A stretch of DNA of 37,744 nt from Candidatus Sumerlaeota bacterium (GTDB lineage: Bacteria > Sumerlaeota > Sumerlaeia > SLMS01 > JAHLLQ01). The notes beneath the pieces were generated by a model. That model searched no databases, was not told the origin of the DNA, and saw nothing but the letters and a program-made list of their open reading frames with translations. The stretch lies in assembly GCA_021772755.1 (NCBI GenBank), contig JAJFLJ010000276.1:1-37744 (forward strand), read 5' to 3'. Below are positions 29,631 to 37,744 of this stretch, one piece after another (positions within the stretch are counted from its first letter, which is position 1; every line of letters starts with the position of its first letter). A program made the translations under genes and the position numbers.

Positions 29631-29925
29631 CGCGCGCCTCCGCGACCGCCTCGCCTGAGCTCCGTCGCTTGACCGCGACGCCCTCCTTCACAAGTGCCCC
29701 GCCCCGTCGCGATGCGAGCCCGCGCCGACCGCAGACACCCCTCTGCGTCTTCGCGTCTCCGCGCGAAACCCGACTCCCGTGCGAACCTCTTCACCATGCC
29801 CGCCCGTCTTCGCGGACCTCTGCGTGCTTCGCGCCTTTGCGTTACCAACTTCCCCCCATCTCCCGACACCTCCGCATCCCAACGCGCCTTCGCCCTTCCG
29901 CCAACAGAGCCCGAAGGGCTCGGCT
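29631..29925. repeat. ~280-bp direct repeat, right copy
   Basis: cgcgcgcctccgcgaccgcctcgcct...ccctctgcgtcttcgcgtctccgcgcgaaacccgact...gcccgaagggctcggctg. Confidence 0.88.
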
Positions 29926-29996
29926 GATGTTAGCCCGGCACTCGGTGCCGGGAAACCGAACGCCTCCCATCCCCGAGTCCCGGAGGGACGACTGAA
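29903..29996 (+). repeat. REP-like three-hairpin element, copy E
   Basis: GAGCCCgaaGGGCTC, CCCGGCACtcgGTGCCGGG, GTCCCggaGGGAC. Confidence 0.9.
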
Positions 29997-30020
29997 CATC
30001 CCAACCGCTTGCCCGCACGA

Positions 30021-30064
30021 CAGGCGCATCGCGCCTGGTCTTCACAGCCTGCGGCTACCGCAGG
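30021..30064. other. Two adjacent stem-loops, CAGGCGC-atc-GCGCCTG and CCTGCGG-cta-CCGCAGG
   Basis: Direct inspection; 3' of the ankyrin lipoprotein. Confidence 0.7.
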
Positions 30065-30114
30065 TCGATCTGCCGGAGACCGGCCGCTCGCTTCATTCCC
30101 GGGAGCCCTGAACT

Positions 30115-31011
30115 TCACCATCGCAAGCCATAGCCTTCGTCTTCAAGGTACAGCTTTACATCCCTTCTGCGCTGGCTCAGCGTTGAGTCGGTCCATTGAC
30201 CAGCGACCGAGACCGCGTAGGTGTATTCATAGGGAATCCTGCCTCTGGCGTCTCTCGCCAATGGGTCCGCGCCCATGCCGATCAGCTCGATGACCAACTC
30301 GAGCTCGCCATACGCCGCCGCTTTGTGAAGCGGAGTGGCGCCCAGTGAGTCCGTCGCCTCTACATCTTTCATTTCCGCCAGCAGCAGCAGGGCGCCTTCG
30401 ATGTTTCCGAACTCGATGCACAACTCGACTAATTCCATAAGCTCCGACTGTTCCGGGACCGAAATCTGGAGGAGGACGGCCAGGGAGGACGCGTCATCCG
30501 CTCGTGATGCTGCCACATAGGTATCGTATTCTATTCTGGCCGGATCCACATGATCCAGCAGCAACTCCAAAATGGATGGCTCAGCGTACTCGAGAGACAG
30601 CTCAAAAGGGGAAATGCCAGATGAATCCCTTGCACATACATCGGCGCCGCCGGAAAGCAGGATACTTGTCGCCTTCCCGTCGCCCTCTCGGACTGCAATG
30701 TGGAGGACTGTTGCACCGTACTCGTCTCTATTGTTGGGCGACAGTCCGCCTTTCAACAGCGAAGACAACGCCTGATGCTTTCCCTGGGACACGGCGAAGT
30801 GTCCCAGGGGCATCCCGCTTGCCGTCAAGTCATCGACGGTCGAGATCGTGTCGAGGCACCGCGCCAAACCAGCAGTGTCTTCTTCCATGATCAACCAGCC
30901 GAAATCGCATCTCGTACCCGAGGGGCGGCAGCTGGGCAGCAGCATGAGAGCGCACCCCACGATTGCCATAAAAACAGCGACAACGCGATATGTGAAAGGA
31001 ACTCGCATCAT
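30115..31011 (-). CDS. Ankyrin-repeat lipoprotein
   Basis: MMRVPFTYRVVAVFMAIVGCALMLLPSC...; repeats GATVLHIAVREGDGKATSILLSGGAD and GATPLHKAAAYGELELVIELIGMGAD. Confidence 0.85.
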   Translation of the reverse strand: MMRVPFTYRVVAVFMAIVGCALMLLPSCRPSGTRCDFGWLIMEEDTAGLARCLDTISTVDDLTASGMPLGHFAVSQGKHQALSSLLKGGLSPNNRDEYGATVLHIAVREGDGKATSILLSGGADVCARDSSGISPFELSLEYAEPSILELLLDHVDPARIEYDTYVAASRADDASSLAVLLQISVPEQSELMELVELCIEFGNIEGALLLLAEMKDVEATDSLGATPLHKAAAYGELELVIELIGMGADPLARDARGRIPYEYTYAVSVAGQWTDSTLSQRRRDVKLYLEDEGYGLRW

Positions 31012-31087
31012 GCCCGACCTTTCACCGATATCTCGAAGGACTGCGCAAGCAGCCATCCCTGCCCGGTGGTCCATGTACAGATCCATA

Positions 31088-31135
31088 CAGTGCGGCGACA
31101 GGATACCGGTTCAACCCCATTCTCCGAACGGGCCG
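31088..31135. repeat. Short repeat R1 (cagtgcggcgacaggataccggttcaaccccattctccgaacgg)
   Basis: Similar to 32212-32260 and 32932-32980. Confidence 0.7.
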
Positions 31136-31254
31136 TTCTGCCCCGACCGTTCCCTTTCGCGGGCAGGCTTCGAGCCGTCTTTCCCTGCCCCCGAACGCCC
31201 GATGCTTGTCGCCCAACGCCACCCTCGCTTCCCAACCGGCCCCGCCTTCCCGCG

Positions 31255-31347
31255 AACAGAGCCCGAAGGGCTCGGCTGATGTTAGCCCGGCACTCGGTGC
31301 CGGGAAACCGAACGCCCCCGCCCCCGAGTCCCGGAGGGACGACTGAA
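31255..31347 (+). repeat. REP-like three-hairpin element, copy F
   Basis: As copy E; shared downstream flank cccgcacgacagRcgcatc. Confidence 0.9.
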
Positions 31348-31513
31348 CACCCCGACCGCCTGCCCGCACGACAGACGCATCCCGACAGGACCGGAACCGC
31401 GAAGGAATCGCACTGCGGGGGTACAGAAAGAGATGAGAATCAAAACTCACCCCGACTCTACTCCCGACGGTACGAAGCGGGGACGGGTCACGTCGTGTCC
31501 CTGTTCTGCCACA

Positions 31514-32089
31514 TCACATTGATCGGTCGGCAAACTCGGTTGCCAGTAGGCGAAACTCCGGATCCTCATGATGCCGAAACGCCAGAATAGTGCCGTGATA
31601 GTCTCTATAGAGGGCGGGATCGCTCAGTGCATGTATTAGAACGATCTTCATCTCATCATGCGACAACAGGTCCCAATCGTCGAACAGCGTTCTCAATACC
31701 TCCTCCATCGCCGTGAGCGTATCGAGCTCACCGTCCTGTGGCACGATCCATTTCCGGTAGAGAACCAGGCACTTGAACAAGAGGAATCGATCACGTCCGG
31801 ACGTGGAACTCGTCAACTCTTGAACGGTAAGACTGGCGCTGTCGGGATGCGAGAAGAGAATCCGCGCACTTTCCGTGCTTATTCCCTGAAACATTAGTCG
31901 ATTGTCTGATCTTGAGACGTGAAAGACATCTTCACGCAAGCGATCCACATGGTGGCCCCACTCCGGCACTTGAGGTGTGACGGCGGTTTCGTTGATCGTC
32001 GCCTCCGAATGTCCGCAGCCTGCAATGATCGATAGAGACAGAAGGGCCCCCATCATTTGGAACATGCTGAAAGAGATTCGAGTGTTCAT
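31514..32089 (-). CDS. Orphan lipoprotein
   Basis: MNTRISFSMFQMMGALLSLSIIAGCGHSEATINE...; 191 aa; low-GC composition. Confidence 0.78.
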   Translation of the reverse strand: MNTRISFSMFQMMGALLSLSIIAGCGHSEATINETAVTPQVPEWGHHVDRLREDVFHVSRSDNRLMFQGISTESARILFSHPDSASLTVQELTSSTSGRDRFLLFKCLVLYRKWIVPQDGELDTLTAMEEVLRTLFDDWDLLSHDEMKIVLIHALSDPALYRDYHGTILAFRHHEDPEFRLLATEFADRSM

Positions 32090-32211
32090 GGATGTCCTCG
32101 GAAGAATGCTAGAGGCCTTTATGGCCGCGGCTGCCCTTTCGATTCACCGACCACACCTCTGCTACTCCTCGTTTCCCACGTTCTAATGTGAGCCTATCAA
32201 TAGAAACGGAT

Positions 32212-32260
32212 AGTGCAGTCACAGAGTACCGATTCAACCCTATTCTTCGGACAGTTCACG
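32212..32260. repeat. Short repeat R2
   Basis: tgcagtcacagagtaccgattcaaccctattcttcggac. Confidence 0.65.
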
Positions 32261-32312
32261 CTGCCGGGTCTCTCCAGGCGTCGATGAGATCGCTGGAAGT
32301 CGGCCGGTTCGG

Positions 32313-32360
32313 GCGCATCCCGACAAGGTCGGAGCCACGAAGGACTTGCATTGGGGGCAG
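32313..32360. repeat. Tail module, similar to 31374-31421
   Basis: gcgcatcccgacaaggtcggagccacgaaggacttgcattggggg vs acgcatcccgacaggaccggaaccgcgaaggaatcgcactgcggggg. Confidence 0.6.
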
Positions 32361-32458
32361 TCGCGAAAAGGGTTGATTTCCGAGCGAACCGGGTATTCTG
32401 GTTCCCACTGGTACACAGAGGGGGGAGCGGGTCGCAATCCCCGGATCAGGATGGCATT

Positions 32459-32899
32459 ATGAATGGCTTCATGCGGAACTCGCTGGCCCGACTGTTCGTG
32501 CCTCTGTACGTTTACGCCTGGTCTGGATGGCTCATCAACGAATACAGCATGGCCTATTACGACTCAAGGAAGACTTATGCGCTATGCTCTCTTCTCTTGG
32601 GCGGCCTCGCTATTGGGTGTGGGATGTCGGGGCTTAAGGCCATGGTTGCGGGCAGGATGCCCGAGACCAAACGGATCGAAAAACCTCGCCGCTGGCCGGA
32701 GCAGCAAGGAGTTCGCGAGCATTCCGTTCCCCTGGTTCCCTTGCTGTTGCTATGGGCCTGTATTCCAACGGTTGCCATGATCGGAAGGTCGATATTCCTC
32801 CCGCTGCTTGCCGTCTTGTGCGCTTTGCTGCCACTGACTCTGGCGCTATTCGCATCTGATTCGCCGAAGAACAGGAAGACTGTCGGCGTGCCCCGATAG
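32459..32899 (+). CDS. Small membrane protein
   Basis: MNGFMRNSLARLFVPLYVYAWSGWLINEYS...; 146 aa; hydrophobic segments. Confidence 0.6.
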   Translation: MNGFMRNSLARLFVPLYVYAWSGWLINEYSMAYYDSRKTYALCSLLLGGLAIGCGMSGLKAMVAGRMPETKRIEKPRRWPEQQGVREHSVPLVPLLLLWACIPTVAMIGRSIFLPLLAVLCALLPLTLALFASDSPKNRKTVGVPR

Positions 32900-32931
32900 G
32901 TGCGATCGGACACTGGTGGCGATTCGGAGGG

Positions 32932-32980
32932 GCTGCGGCGACCGGATACCGACTCCGCCCCACTCGTCGAAGCTCACTCT
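32932..32980. repeat. Short repeat R3
   Basis: ggctgcggcgaccggataccgactccgccccactcgtcgaa. Confidence 0.6.
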
Positions 32981-33077
32981 CTCCGGGCCGTTCCTCATTC
33001 CCTGAAGAGCCTCCTGCCCGCTTGTCCGGGCGCTGCTCACCACTTGCAACGCCCAACCTGCGACGCGTTGCCTTGCG

Positions 33078-34163
33078 CTACCCTCCGAACCGCCCCACGA
33101 CCTCGTCCACGATCGTCCGCGTCGGCGACTCCCCGAAGTCCGCGAAGCCGAACGCCAGGTCGCGATAGTTCTCCAGAAACCCGTCCACCGCGCTCTCCTC
33201 GTACCGCGAGAGCACCACGTTCCGCCCGATGCCCTCCTGCCGCTCCGTCGCCTTGCGCAGCAGCAGGCACGGCTTGCCCATGTAGAAGCACTCCTCCTGA
33301 TTGCTGCCCCCGTCCGTCGCCAGGAACTCGCTGTTCCACACCAGCTTGATGAACCGGAAGTAGTCGTAGCGCGGACGCAGCCGAATCCGCGGATTCCCCT
33401 TCAGCCGCTCCATCATCCCGAACCGCTTCAGCTTCGCCCGCGTCGGCGGATGCAGAATGAACAGCGCCGGCATCCGTTCCGCGATGCGCTCGACCAGCCC
33501 CACCACCCGTTCCATCGCCGCGCGGTCGAAGATGTTCTCGAACCGGTGCAGCGAAACCACGCAGTACCTTCCCCGCGGAACCGGAACGTCCACGCTCTCC
33601 ATCCGCGCCGCCGCCAGCCGCAGCGAATCCAGCAGCGTGTTGTGCACCGTGTCGATCTTGCGCCCCCGGTGCCCGCGCAGGTTCTCCACCGCCCACGCGC
33701 CGGGGCAGAAATACACGTCCGTCAGCCGGAACGTCAGCACCCGCGTCAACTCCTCGGGAAACGGGTTGAACAGATCGAACGACCGCAGTCCCGACTCCAC
33801 ATGCCCCACCCGCAGGCCCCGCACCCGCGCCAGCAGCGCCCCCAGCAGGCACGAAAACGTGTCGCCGTGAACCAGCACGATGCCCCGGCGGTCGCCGCGA
33901 AACGGATCCGGACGCCGCAGCAGCGCCCTGGCCAGAATCCGCGCCATCCACACCGCCATCGCCGGCACCGATTTGATGTCGCGCCCCTCGTGCAGCACCA
34001 CGTCCGGGTCCCGCACCCCGAAGTTCTCCCGCAGATCCCGGATCGTCTCGTGGTGCTGGCCCGTGAACACGAAATTCCACGCCGCGCCCCGCGATTCCAG
34101 CTCCGCCATCACGGGGCCCATCTTCACCAGCTGCGCCTTCGTTCCGATCACCACGTGTATCAT
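33078..34163 (-). CDS. wecB: UDP-N-acetylglucosamine 2-epimerase family protein
   Basis: MIHVVIGTKAQLVKMGPVMAEL..., VHGDTFSCLLGALLARVRGLRVGHVESGLRSFDLFNPFPEE, TDGGSNQEE. Confidence 0.88.
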   Translation of the reverse strand: MIHVVIGTKAQLVKMGPVMAELESRGAAWNFVFTGQHHETIRDLRENFGVRDPDVVLHEGRDIKSVPAMAVWMARILARALLRRPDPFRGDRRGIVLVHGDTFSCLLGALLARVRGLRVGHVESGLRSFDLFNPFPEELTRVLTFRLTDVYFCPGAWAVENLRGHRGRKIDTVHNTLLDSLRLAAARMESVDVPVPRGRYCVVSLHRFENIFDRAAMERVVGLVERIAERMPALFILHPPTRAKLKRFGMMERLKGNPRIRLRPRYDYFRFIKLVWNSEFLATDGGSNQEECFYMGKPCLLLRKATERQEGIGRNVVLSRYEESAVDGFLENYRDLAFGFADFGESPTRTIVDEVVGRFGG

Positions 34164-34215
34164 GCCGCGATGAACCCGGCCCCCCCGCCCAGCGACAACG
34201 CGAAAGACGCCCCCA

Positions 34216-34255
34216 ACGAAAACCGCCGGCCCGGAATCGTCGTCCGGGCCGGCGG
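34216..34255 (-). terminator. Strong intrinsic terminator of the SRPBCC gene
   Basis: Perfect 13-bp stem CCGCCGGCCCGGA/TCCGGGCCGGCGG, 7-nt loop, followed on the minus strand by TTTTCGTT. Confidence 0.88.
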
Positions 34256-34290
34256 GATCGCGTCCTGTTTCGCCGGGGAGAGAGCCGCCC

Positions 34291-34848
34291 TTATGCCGTC
34301 GGCGCGGCCGACTCGTGAATCGCGCGGATGCCGTTGAGGAACGTGTCCACCAGGCCCGTCACGCGCGCCTCCTGGCGGTCCGGCGCGCTGCCGGCCCGGT
34401 TCTCCGACTCCACGTCCCACACCAGCTCCGCCTTCCGATAGCCGCGGTCGGCCACCCGAATCGTCGCCGTCGTGATGGAATCGCGCAGCGGGCCCTCCAG
34501 GAAGCGGACCGTCACCGTACGAAGCGAGTCGTCCGTCTCCACGATCTCGACGTCCTGCGTCGAGCCGTTGTTCAGCCGGAGAACGCGAACGTTCCCGCCC
34601 TCCGCCGGCGACGTGCGAGAGGAAACGACGATTCCGCCGGACCACTGTTCCACCGTCTCGAAATCGCGCACCATCGCATAGACGTGGTCCGCCGATGCGT
34701 CGATCCCGACGCTTCGCTCCACGCGGATCGCCGTCGCGGGCGCCTTCTGCGCGGAGGCATCGGCTGCTGGTTCTTCGGCGCCCGGGGAAACCGTCGCGCC
34801 AAGGATGATCGTGCTCAGAATTGCGGGGAGAAACTTGCCGTACTTCAT
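34291..34848 (-). CDS. Exported SRPBCC-family (polyketide cyclase/START-like) protein
   Basis: N-terminal signal peptide; SVGIDASADHVYAMVRDFETVEQWSGGIVVSSRT... Confidence 0.78.
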   Translation of the reverse strand: MKYGKFLPAILSTIILGATVSPGAEEPAADASAQKAPATAIRVERSVGIDASADHVYAMVRDFETVEQWSGGIVVSSRTSPAEGGNVRVLRLNNGSTQDVEIVETDDSLRTVTVRFLEGPLRDSITTATIRVADRGYRKAELVWDVESENRAGSAPDRQEARVTGLVDTFLNGIRAIHESAAPTA

Positions 34849-35036
34849 CGTTGGTACTCCGAATTATATGTGCGTAGGGGATTGGTCGGGGGTTGGGGGT
34901 TTGGAATTCCGTCTGGACGTTTGGGTCCTCTCCTCGGACGCACCCGGCTCCAAGGCGACTTGCATGCCGGAATTCGCCCTCCGGAACTGTATCCGGGCAA
35001 TTGCTCGCCAACTGTCCTGGCCGGGCGGCCCTGTTT

Positions 35037-35052
35037 CGGAACGATCGTTCAG
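35037..35052. promoter_or_regulatory. Putative TetR operator, cGGAACG-AT-CGTTCAG
   Basis: Contains perfect 12-bp palindrome GAACGATCGTTC; matches the 35725 site; upstream of the SRPBCC gene. Confidence 0.7.
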
Positions 35053-35076
35053 AAACGGCGGCAAGGAAAAGGCCCC

Positions 35077-35688
35077 CTACCCCCGCGCCGCCGCAGACCG
35101 CACCGCCAGCCCCGCCAGCGCCGTTTCCGCCACCTGCTCCAGCCGCACCCGGTCCTCCGGGTACGTCTGCGCGATCAGCGGCACGCTGAAGGACACCGCC
35201 ACCAGGTACCGCGCCAGCGACTCCGTCGGCGCCATCGACGCGATCGAGCCCACGCTCCGCGCGTTGCGGATCGCCACCGCGAACGCCTCCTCCAGCCGTC
35301 GGTGGAACGTCTGCGCCAGCTCCCGGATTTCCGCGTCCCGCGACGCCACCTCCGAAATGCTGTTGATCATCAGGCAGCCCCGCCGGCCCTTCGGCCCGCC
35401 AAAGTACTCCACCATCCCCGCGAAGTGCGCGCGGATGGCCGCCAGGCCGTCCTGGTTGGTGCGCAGCCGCGCCAGGGTGCTCTTCTCGAAGCCCTCCAGA
35501 TAGCGGTCCGCCGCCTTGCGAAACAGCGCGTGCTTGTCCCCGAAGAACTCGTACATCGTGAACCGGTTGATGCCCATCGCCTCCAGCAGATCGCTCACCC
35601 CGGCGGCTTCGTACCCTCTGGCCCAGAAGACCATCATGGCCTGGCGCAGAGCCTCGTCGGGATCGAACTTGCGGGGTCGGGGCGACAT
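35077..35688 (-). CDS. TetR/AcrR-family transcriptional regulator
   Basis: KFDPDEALRQAMMVFWARGYEAAGVSDLLEAMGINRFTMYEFFGDKHALFRKAADRYL. Confidence 0.93.
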   Translation of the reverse strand: MSPRPRKFDPDEALRQAMMVFWARGYEAAGVSDLLEAMGINRFTMYEFFGDKHALFRKAADRYLEGFEKSTLARLRTNQDGLAAIRAHFAGMVEYFGGPKGRRGCLMINSISEVASRDAEIRELAQTFHRRLEEAFAVAIRNARSVGSIASMAPTESLARYLVAVSFSVPLIAQTYPEDRVRLEQVAETALAGLAVRSAAARG

Positions 35689-35724
35689 GGCGGGGGAGCC
35701 TCGGAGTTGGGATCAAGCGCTTAT

Positions 35725-35740
35725 CTGAACGACCGTTCAG
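35725..35740. promoter_or_regulatory. Putative TetR operator, CTGAACG-AC-CGTTCAG
   Basis: 7-bp perfect arms, 37 bp upstream of the tetR start. Confidence 0.78.
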
Positions 35741-35963
35741 AATCGCCCCATTCGGCCCCGAGAGTCAACTGCCGAATCCCGCCCCGCGACCGCCCTGCAA
35801 CGCCGCCGAGAATCCGGGGATGCGGTCGCGCAACGGGCGGGGCGGGCCAAACCGCAGCCCGGCGGAGGAGGTCGGGGTGGAGGAGACTTCGGGTTTCGGA
35901 TCGACAGCGGGGAGAGAATCCGCCAGTCTGTACCGTGACCGACGGGAACGGAGGCCGGGGCCT

Positions 35964-37157
35964 ATGGGAAGCGCGCATCAGGACGATTCGCCGGAACTGA
36001 CGGTGACGTTCCATCTCACGCACAATTGCAACATTCGCTGTTCGTACTGCTACACGGGCGAGAAGTTCGGGCGGGGCATGACGGACGAAACGGCGGACCA
36101 GGCGGTGGACTTTGCCCTGGCGCTGGTGCGCGACCGCGGGGTCTCCCAACTCAACGCCGTGTTCTTCGGCGGCGAGCCGCTGCTTCGCAAGGACCTGCTC
36201 CTTCGGATCGCGGACCGGCTGCTTGAGGAAGCGCCGGTCCCTGTCACCCTCAAGACGAGCACCAACGGGCTGCTGCTGACGGAAGAGGTCGTCGGCGAGT
36301 TGGTGGCGAGAGGGCTCTTCGTTTCCATCAGCATGGACGGCACACCGAAACAGCATGACCGCCAGCGGCGGGACATTCACGGCAGGGGAACCTCTTCGAG
36401 GCTGGGCGTCGTCGTCGACAGTCTCCTCCGGGAGATTCCCTCCGCACACGTCAACTGCGTCGTGACTCCGCAGTCGGCGGGGAGTCTCGACGAATCCGTC
36501 GCGTGGCTTTCCGACAGGGGGTTCATGTTCATTTCGACGTCGCTCGACTACGGCGACCCGGGCTGGACGCGGGCGGACCTGACGCGGCTCGCCGCGTCCT
36601 ACGGGCGCCTTGCGAAATGGTACGAGCGCCGGACGCGGGAAGGCCGAAAGTTCTACCTGAGCGGATTCGACAACCGGATACGGTCGCGAACGTGGGGACC
36701 GGTCGGCGACGGAGACCGCTGCGCACCCGGAGAGTCCAGCTTCTCCATCGCCCCATCCGGCCGCATCTATCCGTGCATCCAGTTCGTGGGCGAGGACAAC
36801 GACCACCGCTACGCGATCGGCGACGTGCGAACGGGGCTTGCGCGGGACGCGAAGACCCGCGTGCCCGGCTGCTCGCGCGACGAATGCCGGGGATGCGCGC
36901 TGCTGGACCGCTGCGGTTCGGGATGCGCCTGCGTCAACATGCAGGCGCACGGCGATCCCGCGCTCGTCAGCGCGCTCGTCTGCGAGCACGAGCGCCTGCT
37001 GATGCCCATCGTCGATCGAATGGCGAACCGACTTTGGAGGAAGCGAAACGCCGCGTTTCTCCGCAAGCACTACGACTCCGAGTTCCCGCTGGTCAATTTC
37101 GTCGAAGAGGTCATTCTGCGCGAAGCCATGGCCGGACCGACAGGAGGTGCCGCATGA
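35964..37157 (+). CDS. Radical SAM protein with SPASM-like C-terminal Cys cluster (peptide-maturase type)
   Basis: LTHNCNIRCSYCYTGEKF (CX3CX2C), FFGGEPLLRKDLL, C-terminal CSRDECRGCALLDRCGSGCACVN; start at 35964 preferred. Confidence 0.9.
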   Translation: MGSAHQDDSPELTVTFHLTHNCNIRCSYCYTGEKFGRGMTDETADQAVDFALALVRDRGVSQLNAVFFGGEPLLRKDLLLRIADRLLEEAPVPVTLKTSTNGLLLTEEVVGELVARGLFVSISMDGTPKQHDRQRRDIHGRGTSSRLGVVVDSLLREIPSAHVNCVVTPQSAGSLDESVAWLSDRGFMFISTSLDYGDPGWTRADLTRLAASYGRLAKWYERRTREGRKFYLSGFDNRIRSRTWGPVGDGDRCAPGESSFSIAPSGRIYPCIQFVGEDNDHRYAIGDVRTGLARDAKTRVPGCSRDECRGCALLDRCGSGCACVNMQAHGDPALVSALVCEHERLLMPIVDRMANRLWRKRNAAFLRKHYDSEFPLVNFVEEVILREAMAGPTGGAA

Positions 37158-37744
37158 CCGCTCCGATGAAGGTGCGTCCGCTCCGTTCGTATACCGTTCC
37201 GAAGTACCCTTCGGCGGCGGACCCGAACCCGCTGGACGAAACGCCCGGCGTGCCGCACGCCACCTCCCGCGAGGTTCTTGCGGCGCTCTCGGCGCTGGGA
37301 ATCGCTTCGACGATGGGGTGCGGATCGCAGGGCGGGGCGCCGGACAGCGCAGGTCAAAACCCCTTTTCCACGAGCTCGGTCACGAAAAGGTCCTTTGAGT
37401 ATTCCGAGAACGGTTCAGGGAGACAGGCGCCGCCGCCGCCCATGTTCACCAGTTACGGAACGGGAATGTTCGGGACGGGATCGTGGCTGGCACCCTCCAG
37501 AAAATCCGGAAACATCGAGCGGTATCGCGTGGAGCAGGCACTCGACGCGATCATGAGGGATGCGGGTTTCGAGCCGGAGAAACGGGTGGCGGTGGAGATC
37601 GACGGCGTGGAATTCGTCGCGCGGGGATTCGACGCGAAGCACGGAATCGGCTACGCCTTCTATCACGGCGACACCGGCACCATCGCGATTCCGAAGAACG
37701 CGACGAGAAGCATGGAGGAACAGGTCCTGCGCATCGAGGCCCAC
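37154..37744 (+). CDS. Open-ended ORF coupled to the radical SAM gene; candidate modified substrate protein
   Basis: ATGA overlap with the rSAM stop; AGGAGGT SD at 37142-37148; 197 codons with no stop: MTAPMKVRPLRSYTVPKYPSAADPNPLDETPGVPHATSREVLAALSALGIASTMGCGSQGG...RQAPPPPMFTSYGTGMFGTGSWLAPS... Missing from the ORF track. Confidence 0.8.
   Translation, partial: MTAPMKVRPLRSYTVPKYPSAADPNPLDETPGVPHATSREVLAALSALGIASTMGCGSQGGAPDSAGQNPFSTSSVTKRSFEYSENGSGRQAPPPPMFTSYGTGMFGTGSWLAPSRKSGNIERYRVEQALDAIMRDAGFEPEKRVAVEIDGVEFVARGFDAKHGIGYAFYHGDTGTIAIPKNATRSMEEQVLRIEAH

Noticed and set aside
229-29850. Repeated 'cgtctccgcg' units as a CRISPR array
   Set aside because: Copies are kilobases apart with no regular repeat-spacer spacing and no cas genes.
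1-37744. tRNA and rRNA genes
   Set aside because: No convincing tRNA cloverleaf or rRNA motif was noticed; a tRNAscan/Infernal run would be decisive.

Overview
High-GC bacterial contig; the lineage cannot be fixed from sequence alone. Main contents: (1) a minus-strand nucleotide-biosynthesis supra-operon, purS-purQ-[insert]-purL-purF-purM-pyrB-pyrC-pyrF-pyrE, with mostly 4-bp start/stop overlaps. The insert holds an orphan lipoprotein gene, a RAYT/IS200-like Y1 transposase and REP-like repeats. (2) A GT4 glycosyltransferase, a small lipoprotein, and an RND efflux adaptor/pump pair. (3) comEC. (4) A tightly overlapping six-gene plus-strand operon: DPM1/ArnC-like GT2, GT-C/ArnT-like transferase, ArnD/NodB-like deacetylase, LPG_synthase_TM-type flippase-like protein and two sulfotransferases. 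This is a candidate undescribed lipid-linked (sulfated) glycan pathway. (5) A lower-GC accessory stretch (~28.4-33.0 kb) of orphan secreted, lipoprotein and membrane genes, each separated by recurrent repeat modules. (6) A wecB-like epimerase, and an SRPBCC gene next to a TetR regulator with two matching palindromic operators. (7) A radical-SAM/SPASM enzyme translationally coupled to an edge-truncated ORF missing from the supplied track, a candidate substrate. A ~95-bp three-hairpin element with compensatory stem changes occurs five times, and an inverted pair brackets the RAYT gene. All calls come from reading the sequence and the translated ORFs; no searches were run.
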